From an uncultured Clostridia bacterium (GTDB taxonomy: Bacteria; Bacillota; Clostridia; UBA1381), in the NCBI GenBank assembly GCA_945948775.1, contig CAMFCK010000032.1, positions 1 to 7,725 of the forward strand: DNA of 7,725 nucleotides, read 5' to 3'. Positions 1 to 5,405 of this stretch are shown piece by piece. Under the pieces are notes generated by a model, which saw nothing but the letters and a program-made list of their open reading frames with translations, had not been told where the DNA came from and did no database searches. The stretch's first letter is position 1, and each line of letters begins with the position of its first letter. The position numbers and the translations under genes are program-made.

Positions 1-1587
1 CGTCAGGTGTATTCTCTGCCTTTGCCCACCGTCCACAATGACGCTGAAATAGGCTGTATTACTGTGAGCGTCATTCGAAAGCGCATTAGTCACATTTACT
101 GCCGCCTGCGTTCCGGTAAACGCAAATTCAAGCCCTGACTGTGGGAAGTTAAATCCCCTGCCGTTTGCTGTCTGCTCACTTCTTCCGATAAATCTCATAT
201 ACGTTTCATCCTGAGTAGAATACTCGCCCTCAGTAACAATAATATTCACCTCATGCGTGTTTGCATTTGTAATAGGCTTCATACTTCCCGACTTCCATAC
301 AAACTCCTTGACAGCATACGTATCTGCGGGAAGCTCATACGGGAACATCTCAGCCTTATAGCTGCCGTCCTCCTGCAACACAAAATCTGCTGAGGCAACC
401 TCTAAAAGGCTTGCACAATCCTTATCGGTATAAGCCGCAATAAAATAGCGCGCATCATTGTATACATCTGCAGGATTTACAATAACAGCGCTGCCTCCTA
501 CATATGCCACATTTGAAATATCAGAAGTCAGGTCGCCATCCGCGTTATAATATTCAATGGCTGTAGATATATTTTCCTCTGCCGAAGCCTCAGCCGAGCC
601 ATATATTCTTAGTTCTTTTATGCACACCGCCGCATATCTGTTTTGATCACCTGTACCAAGCTGCAGCAGGACATCATATGTGCCTGCCTTTAAATTGAAA
701 GCGGCATATCCGTGTTCTTCAGTGCTCCAGCCTGTATCAGGCATTTCAAAGGATTTGGACTGTCCGTCGATCGAAAGCCATACTGTTCTTACAGCGTCAG
801 ACGGCTCACCGCTTTCTGTGTCCTCAGTCCAAAAGCCGTATTCATAAAATTTATATGTTCCGTCATAAGGCAGGTCAACAGTCCACTTCACCGCGTTATT
901 ATAATTTATATATGTATTATATGTATCCGCCGGCAACCCGTTTGTCGATTCCGTCATGCTTCCGTTCTCATCTATATCATATACTCCGCTGTTGCTTGAT
1001 AGTGAGAGTGTTTCAGAAAATTCCTCAATGCCGGGCAATTCCGGCAATTCCGGCAATTCCTTTTCTGCGCCGCCGCAGAAGGTGAATTTACCTAATATTA
1101 TCGCCTGCCAAAGCTCATTATCTGCAAGCCTAAGCTGCATTTTATGCGTTCCGGCGCTTAAGGTCACATTCAGATGCACATTGTAATCTGCACTAATATT
1201 CTCGCTTTGTTTGATTGTAATTTCATTTTCCGTTCCATCAAAGCTAAGAATTGCTTTTTTATCAGTATTTGCATATGCCTCCCAGAAAATATTGTAGGTC
1301 TCCTCCTGCGGCACATTTATTGTCCATTCCAAAACATTAAACCATTGCAGCCACTGTCCGTCTTTCAAAGTAGCTCCGGCGCTGATGCTATCCTTATCCA
1401 GAACACCGGTTGCGGGGTTATATTCCATTTGATAAATCTCATCTGCATCGGCAAGCCTTACTTCTGAATACGTATTCAAACCGGTTTGCAGCGTAACCTC
1501 GGCGGCGCTGGCAGGTACAGCGGCAAGTGATAACATCAAAGCCGCTGTCAATATCCACCCTACCGCCTTATTTAGTATCTTCTCCAT
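1..1587 (-). CDS. Secreted multi-CBM protein with CE2-type esterase N-terminal domain (3' end outside window)
   Basis: The frame is open from 1587 to the window edge, giving 529 residues. Residues 1-28 form a signal peptide (Lys3 and Lys7, hydrophobic core, cleavage near ASA|A), so the product is exported. Residues about 31-170 and 192-332 are two related CBM6/35-like beta-sandwich modules. Each has a WT(I/V) strand start, a DG turn and an L-x-AG-(T)-(H/Y) strand. They are joined by an ELPELPELPG linker. Residues about 337-455 look Ig/Fn3-like. From residue 464 the motifs FIGR, a GxxFxFPQSGLEFAFTGT stretch and FSVIVDGG match the N-terminal jelly-roll of CE2 carbohydrate (acetylxylan-type) esterases, whose SGNH catalytic domain would follow beyond base 1. 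I infer a deacetylase acting on plant polysaccharide. No anchor is visible yet. Met at 1587 is preferred over the in-frame Met at 1599, because AAAGGA directly abuts the latter. The CE2 call is from family recall and the catalytic residues are not visible. Confidence 0.85.
   Translation of the reverse strand, partial: MEKILNKAVGWILTAALMLSLAAVPASAAEVTLQTGLNTYSEVRLADADEIYQMEYNPATGVLDKDSISAGATLKDGQWLQWFNVLEWTINVPQEETYNIFWEAYANTDKKAILSFDGTENEITIKQSENISADYNVHLNVTLSAGTHKMQLRLADNELWQAIILGKFTFCGGAEKELPELPELPGIEEFSETLSLSSNSGVYDIDENGSMTESTNGLPADTYNTYINYNNAVKWTVDLPYDGTYKFYEYGFWTEDTESGEPSDAVRTVWLSIDGQSKSFEMPDTGWSTEEHGYAAFNLKAGTYDVLLQLGTGDQNRYAAVCIKELRIYGSAEASAEENISTAIEYYNADGDLTSDISNVAYVGGSAVIVNPADVYNDARYFIAAYTDKDCASLLEVASADFVLQEDGSYKAEMFPYELPADTYAVKEFVWKSGSMKPITNANTHEVNIIVTEGEYSTQDETYMRFIGRSEQTANGRGFNFPQSGLEFAFTGTQAAVNVTNALSNDAHSNTAYFSVIVDGGQRQRIHLT
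1034..1060 (-). repeat. Three perfect 9-bp tandem repeats encoding the inter-module linker
   Basis: The plus-strand unit GGCAATTCC occurs three times without interruption (1034-1042, 1043-1051, 1052-1060). On the coding strand it gives repeated Glu-Leu-Pro triplets in frame, forming the Pro-rich linker between the two CBM-like modules. Since the unit is 9 bases, copy gain or loss would change linker length without shifting the frame. Confidence 0.85.
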
Positions 1588-1592
1588 TACTT

Positions 1593-1606
1593 TCACCATT
1601 CCTTTC
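1593..1606 (-). promoter_or_regulatory. Ribosome binding region of the CE2-like gene
   Basis: The coding strand reads GAAAGGAATGGTGA and then five bases before the ATG at 1587. Both GAAAGGA and GGTGA complement the 3' end of 16S rRNA. GGTGA sits 5 bases before ATG 1587, a good spacing. For the ATG at 1599, AAAGGA is immediately adjacent with no spacer. This favours the start at 1587. Confidence 0.6.
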
Positions 1607-1693
1607 GGTTGAATTAATATAAAAAACTTACTTTATATCACTTTTTGCTCTCATACACAGAGGTAATTTCAAAACAAAATTTTAACTTTTACT

Positions 1694-1699
1694 ATTATA
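1694..1699 (-). promoter_or_regulatory. Candidate -10 box (TATAAT) upstream of the CE2-like gene
   Basis: A perfect TATAAT lies on the minus strand about 107 bases before the start at 1587, in the AT-rich gap after the small gene. No recognisable TTGACA-like -35 is present 16-18 bases upstream. That position is occupied by one arm of the inverted repeat at 1705-1759. It could be an activator-dependent promoter, or a chance match in AT-rich DNA. Confidence 0.25.
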
Positions 1700-1704
1700 C
1701 ACTA

Positions 1705-1759
1705 CGGAAAACTTCTGCGATGCAGCAACAGTTCATGCGGCACCGCAGAAATTTTTCCG
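1705..1759. repeat. Long imperfect inverted repeat (stem about 19 bp, loop 16) in the intergenic gap
   Basis: The left arm 1705-1723 (CGGAAAACTTCTGCGATGC) and right arm 1740-1759 (GCACCGCAGAAATTTTTCCG) are reverse complements apart from one extra base, one further mismatch and one pair that is G-U in minus-strand RNA. The 16-base centre can add a short GCA/TGC pairing. It lies between the small gene stop (1826) and the esterase start (1587). In minus-strand RNA the 3' arm is followed by UAGUGUAUAAUAG rather than a U-tract, so it is not a textbook intrinsic terminator. It may be an attenuator or 5' leader structure, a processing or stability hairpin, or a regulator site. Confidence 0.6.
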
Positions 1760-1825
1760 CCGGATGCTTTTATATTTTTATCGGATTTTCAAATATTCAG
1801 TTCAAGATTCCTTATCTGTTATTTA

Positions 1826-1966
1826 TTACCAAGAGAACGTAAATAAATTTTCGCCGTATGTATTATCAGCAGCTTTTGATTTTGATAATGCAGCACTATC
1901 GGTAATAATATCCTCAACGTCGAAGAGTTCAAAGTTCATTTCAGGGGGTTGATATGTCTTCTTCAT
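1826..1966 (-). CDS. 46-residue small protein of unknown function
   Basis: The ATG at 1966 opens a 46-codon frame ending in TAA (1828-1826). It starts 20 bases after the stop of the upstream secreted CBM-like gene. An in-frame TAA at 1975-1973 shows that 1966 is the first possible start, and GGAAGGAG (1985-1978) precedes it by 11 bases. The protein begins MKKTYQPPEMNFELFDVEDI, continues with I-T-D-S-A, then a hydrophilic Ser/Lys/Asn-rich stretch, and ends in FTFSW. It has no Cys, no signal peptide and no membrane segment. From memory, short proteins starting MKK-x-Y-x-x-P with an acidic (E/D)D-x-I-x-x-S segment recur in gut Clostridia as hypothetical proteins; I cannot verify this here. The YxxP-plus-hydrophobic start also resembles some RiPP leader recognition sequences, but no modifying enzyme is in the window. 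Position and ribosome binding site support a translated gene. The function is unknown. Confidence 0.72.
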   Translation of the reverse strand: MKKTYQPPEMNFELFDVEDIITDSAALSKSKAADNTYGENLFTFSW

Positions 1967-1977
1967 AATAATTTACA

Positions 1978-1985
1978 CTCCTTCC
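1978..1985 (-). promoter_or_regulatory. Strong ribosome binding site of the 46-residue gene
   Basis: GGAAGGAG lies between the TGA of the upstream gene (1989-1987) and the ATG at 1966. The following bases GTG extend it to an AAGGAGTG core that is nearly the full anti-Shine-Dalgarno complement. The 11-base spacer is slightly long. This site is the main evidence that the short frame is a gene. Confidence 0.75.
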
Positions 1986-1986
1986 G

Positions 1987-2838
1987 TCAGTCAAGCTCGT
2001 TATAGCTTATCGGTGTACTTTCAGCGCTGTAGGTTTTACCCTCATCATAAATATACGCGGAAACATTTAAAATCATCTCACGGTTCAGCTTGTCGCCCGC
2101 AGGATTGCTGAGTGCAATGCCGAATACAATATCACCGCCGCCGGAAAATGCACTTATATCCTTTTCTTCCCATGCTACATAATTATTGTCGCTGTCCTTT
2201 AACTCTAGTGTTGCTTTGTCGGTGCCGCCGCCGTTAATCTTTACGCCCCAGTACATTGTATTGAGCTTTGCCCATTCGGCATCCTGCGTCTTTTTAGCAG
2301 GTATAATTTCAACCTTGTCAGGCTCGGCAATACTAAGTTCTATACTGCGAATTAAAAAGCCGTATGAATCCGATATATTATTTCCCTGTCTAACCAATAG
2401 AGTATGTGGACCGGCTGTCAAATCTATTTGAAAACTTTGTTTATCAGACCAACCCGCATTTCTTACTACATCAACAGTGTGCACCACCGTTCCGTCAACT
2501 ACAAATACTGCCGGAACAGTATCACTGCCTGTCGTTGGATCTGCGCCCAAATCCACATTGACGGTATAGCTTCCTATATTGGTATTGTTAAATGAATATT
2601 CAGGTATCACATGCCATGAAACAATACTGCCCCACGTAGAACTCGAATCGATCAACGGAACCTCCCAGTTTGCCTCCATTGTACCCCAATTAATACCGTT
2701 TGCTATTGACAGCAGTTTTTGAGGGTTGTTTGTGTCGATAGACACAGTTTCAGCACTTGCTGTCACGCAAAAAGCAGTAATAACCGAACTCAACAGCATC
2801 AGCATACCGATAGCCTTTAATAGCCTCTTTTTCAACAT
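1987..2838 (-). CDS. Secreted CBM6/35-like carbohydrate-binding protein, no catalytic domain
   Basis: This complete 283-residue protein has a signal peptide at residues 1-29 (MLKKRLLK n-region, long hydrophobic core, cleavage near ASA|E). Residues about 30-172 look like a CBM6/35-type beta-sandwich. Key strands are GSYTVNVDLG, FVVDGTVVHTV and LTAGPHTLLV, ending in a FLIRSIELSI strand. This is the same strand pattern as the two modules in the CE2-like protein encoded downstream. Residues about 175-283 form a second beta domain, Ig or Fn3-like. No SLH repeats, LPxTG, lipobox or duplicated dockerin Ca-binding motif are present, so the mature protein is probably released or held by partner binding. 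AAGGAA sits 6 bases before the ATG at 2838. The gene starts 53 bases after the 837-residue SLH gene with no terminator between, so co-transcription is likely. I infer polysaccharide binding from fold resemblance; the ligand is unknown. Confidence 0.85.
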   Translation of the reverse strand: MLKKRLLKAIGMLMLLSSVITAFCVTASAETVSIDTNNPQKLLSIANGINWGTMEANWEVPLIDSSSTWGSIVSWHVIPEYSFNNTNIGSYTVNVDLGADPTTGSDTVPAVFVVDGTVVHTVDVVRNAGWSDKQSFQIDLTAGPHTLLVRQGNNISDSYGFLIRSIELSIAEPDKVEIIPAKKTQDAEWAKLNTMYWGVKINGGGTDKATLELKDSDNNYVAWEEKDISAFSGGGDIVFGIALSNPAGDKLNREMILNVSAYIYDEGKTYSAESTPISYNELD

Positions 2839-2891
2839 TTTACATTCCTTCCTTTCATTCCGATAAAAATATTCTTAACATCCATATATTA

Positions 2892-5405
2892 TCATCTTAC
2901 CGCAATTACCATTCTGACCGCACCCTCGGTAAGATAATAATAAACCTTATCACCTTCATCAATATCCTCCGCCTTTATCGGCTTTACATCAGATGGGTTA
3001 TCCTTATCCATCTCAACAAAGGTTATCCATGTCGGATGGAAGCAATAAACCTCGCCTGTGGTAAGCCAAATAACACGTGAATCAATCTTGTTGACAAAGC
3101 CGCACATTAATCCGCTGCCAGCGTCAACTTTTTCAAAGTTATCAGTTATATCTATAACCTTGCCGAAGGTGATATTGTTTTCTCCGAACACTGCTCCCCG
3201 ATAATATTCTACAAAGGCTTTGGAGGGGATTTCTCTTCCTATTTCCTCTGTAACGGTAAGCTCAAGCTCTGATTTGCCGACAAGCGTCAGATTACATACA
3301 GGCTCATCATCACTATTTATTGTAAGCTTGTTTTTTGTAACAACGGCATAGCTTTGTATTCTGTTATGCAGTCCCGAAAGTCCGCTTCCGCATAATACCG
3401 CCATTCTGATTTCCGTACTGTCCTCGTCACCGAAAAAATATATTGTGGCACCCTCCGGAATATCCGTATTCCTCAGTTCTGAATAGCTGACCTTTCTTAC
3501 CGAAAATTCTCCGTTATCATTATAGATTGCCGCTATTTCTGCATCCTGCCAAAACAACAGCTTATTACCTATGCCAACGTACGGATAATCATCGTCACCT
3601 ATTATGGTGGTGGTTGCTTTGCCGCTGTCAAATCCGGGATATGGAGTCGGTTTGGACACCGAACGCACAGCACCGCGTCTGTTTATTTCAAATTCATAAA
3701 TTCCGGTGCCGCTGTAGCTTCCGCCGGAGGAGATAAATCTTTCAAAATCAATGCCGTCGTTAAAAACTGTCTTATCATCTATAATAAATGTCTGCTTTGT
3801 TATTTCAGGCTCTAACACCCATACGGTTATTCCCTTCTCGTCATCAAATTCGTTATAGAAGTATCTTACAAGTACACCGAGAAATTTTGTTTTAACAGCC
3901 TGCTCTTGTGCAGAACGTCTGATATAAACACATTCACCTGCATGATTAAAGAATGCATCCACATCAAGATTAATCAGTTCGCTGATACGTCCGCCGATAC
4001 TGTAGCTGCCCTTTTCATCTGCTAAATACAGCGTGCTTGCCCTGTCATAATAAATGTCACCGATATGTATTTCGTCTTCCCCGACATCATAGAGAACATC
4101 AGTAATAATCTTCTCCGACGCTACAATGACAAGCATTTCATCCAGATACTGATAATACTGGAAATATGTATCCTTTCTGAGATGTGATATATCTGTACTT
4201 TCGCCGTCTATAAACACAAGTTTTTTTGTGTACTCATCTATATTACGAAGCCGGGCATTACTGTTACTGCCCTTTATAAACTGCAGCTGGGTGTCTGAAA
4301 CCGATGTTATAATCCCTCCTTCTTCCAGCTTCCACGTTCCGATAAAAATTATCTTTGAATCTCTCGTAACAACCTTTGCAAAGCTGCCTGCAAGCTCTAC
4401 CGGGGCTTCGGTCAGTACACCGCCTAGTTTTACTCTCAGGTTTTCTTCGGCAGTATATCTTTTAGTGTCGCCAATAAATCTTATGCTGTTGATATACTGA
4501 GGCGCATATGAATTACTCCTGGTACTGTCGCCATTTACCGAGTATATCGTTCGGTAACTAACCTCAACATTCTTCTGCGGATATATTAAAACAACCGTAT
4601 CATCATTGTCGGCGTAAACAGTAACCGGCACATCTTCAAATTTATTTATATCCACCGTACCGGATGCCGAAAAGCTCTTATTTGTTCCGGCTGCAATCGG
4701 ATTTTTATTGGTGTCATATTTGTTACGTTCAATCTGCACGTACAGCCGGTATGAGCTGTCATCAACATCTGTTACAACTGCGTCATATGCACTTATACCG
4801 AGACTGTTGCTAAGGAGCGTTTTGGTACCGTTTGATTTGTCATAGTAAATACTGCCGTCTGTTCCTACACTTGCATCAGAATATTCAGCCATGAGAGCGT
4901 TCCATAATAAATTTATCATGCCCTGTCTTGTGATATATCCTTCTTGTGTCTTATATACACCTTTTGTAAGACCAAGATTGGACGCAACTGCCGCATAGCC
5001 TTCAGGATATCCGCCCTGCGCCTCTGCCGCCGGTCCGTATCCCATACATTCTATAATCAGCTTATATGCCATTATGGGCGAAGCACCCTCCTTTGGCAAA
5101 AATTCACGTCCGCCGTTTCCGGATACAACCCTGAGATTATAAAGATATTCTATATATCCCGAATAGCTATTGGCAGCATCTACATCCGCAAAGTACGAAT
5201 TTGCCGGTTGAAGCTCACCGCTGTTCATTATTTTAGCTATTGAATAGGCAAGTTCCTCACGCAGCACAGCCTCATCAGAGTTACTGTCACCGTAAGCCGG
5301 CAGCAAGCCCAATGCCGAAACCACGTCCCGATGCTCATCATCAGCTGCATATGCAACAGTAGTCACACTAAGCAGGACAAATATTATTGCAAGTATTCTC
5401 TTCAT
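2892..5405 (-). CDS. Secreted S-layer homology protein with N-terminal SLH repeats and long beta-repeat body
   Basis: This complete 837-residue protein has a signal peptide at residues 1-20 (MKR n-region, cleavage near AYA|A). Residues about 23-175 hold three SLH-type repeats, with helix signatures VLREELAYSIAKIM, ASPIMAYKLIIECMGY and ITRQGMINLLWNALM. Only the third keeps a clean ITR motif, so the first two are degenerate. SLH domains bind pyruvylated secondary cell wall polymer, so the protein should sit on the cell surface. Residues about 205-837 are beta-rich, with few Cys and no enzyme motif that I recognise. I read about seven degenerate units of 65-85 residues, many ending in a short V-x-x-V strand; the last contains the GDKVYYYL turn and ends in RMVIAVR. 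The start at 5405 overlaps the preceding gene by 4 bases, which suggests coupled and balanced synthesis with the other SLH protein. Function could be structural, a scaffold or binding. The SLH call is firm; the body is unassigned. Confidence 0.9.
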   Translation of the reverse strand: MKRILAIIFVLLSVTTVAYAADDEHRDVVSALGLLPAYGDSNSDEAVLREELAYSIAKIMNSGELQPANSYFADVDAANSYSGYIEYLYNLRVVSGNGGREFLPKEGASPIMAYKLIIECMGYGPAAEAQGGYPEGYAAVASNLGLTKGVYKTQEGYITRQGMINLLWNALMAEYSDASVGTDGSIYYDKSNGTKTLLSNSLGISAYDAVVTDVDDSSYRLYVQIERNKYDTNKNPIAAGTNKSFSASGTVDINKFEDVPVTVYADNDDTVVLIYPQKNVEVSYRTIYSVNGDSTRSNSYAPQYINSIRFIGDTKRYTAEENLRVKLGGVLTEAPVELAGSFAKVVTRDSKIIFIGTWKLEEGGIITSVSDTQLQFIKGSNSNARLRNIDEYTKKLVFIDGESTDISHLRKDTYFQYYQYLDEMLVIVASEKIITDVLYDVGEDEIHIGDIYYDRASTLYLADEKGSYSIGGRISELINLDVDAFFNHAGECVYIRRSAQEQAVKTKFLGVLVRYFYNEFDDEKGITVWVLEPEITKQTFIIDDKTVFNDGIDFERFISSGGSYSGTGIYEFEINRRGAVRSVSKPTPYPGFDSGKATTTIIGDDDYPYVGIGNKLLFWQDAEIAAIYNDNGEFSVRKVSYSELRNTDIPEGATIYFFGDEDSTEIRMAVLCGSGLSGLHNRIQSYAVVTKNKLTINSDDEPVCNLTLVGKSELELTVTEEIGREIPSKAFVEYYRGAVFGENNITFGKVIDITDNFEKVDAGSGLMCGFVNKIDSRVIWLTTGEVYCFHPTWITFVEMDKDNPSDVKPIKAEDIDEGDKVYYYLTEGAVRMVIAVR
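5402..5405 (-). other. ATGA stop-start overlap coupling the two SLH genes
   Basis: On the minus strand, the TGA ending the first SLH gene (5404-5402) overlaps the ATG of the next (5405-5403) as ATGA. This arrangement usually gives translational coupling and fixes both genes in one transcript. Confidence 0.9.

Noticed and set aside
1034..1060. Short direct repeats as a CRISPR or interspersed repeat
   Set aside because: There are no spacers between units, and they are in frame in a coding linker.
712..1467. Several overlapping forward-strand open frames
   Set aside because: They lie antisense to the continuous CBM-like reading frame of the CE2-like gene, which has a signal peptide and domain pattern. 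The forward frames have none.
1597..1599. Upstream ATG as start of the CE2-like gene
   Set aside because: The AAAGGA sequence abuts this ATG with no spacer. The ATG at 1587 has correct spacing and gives a standard signal peptide.
1694..1759. Intrinsic terminator call for the inverted repeat
   Set aside because: No run of T follows the hairpin on the minus strand, so it was kept only as an inverted repeat.
1772..1785. 14-base match ATATTTTTATCGGA shared with the leader of the 283-residue gene (opposite strand, near 2859-2872)
   Set aside because: AT-rich, a near copy also occurs inside the SLH coding region near 4336, and orientation and position relative to starts are not consistent. Probably chance.
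1645..1952. Two short forward open frames in and beside the intergenic gap
   Set aside because: No ribosome binding site, and one is antisense to the better supported 46-residue gene. Composition is like random AT-rich translation.
1987..2838. Dockerin or LPxTG anchor in the 283-residue protein
   Set aside because: No duplicated Ca-binding loop and no C-terminal sorting signal is visible.
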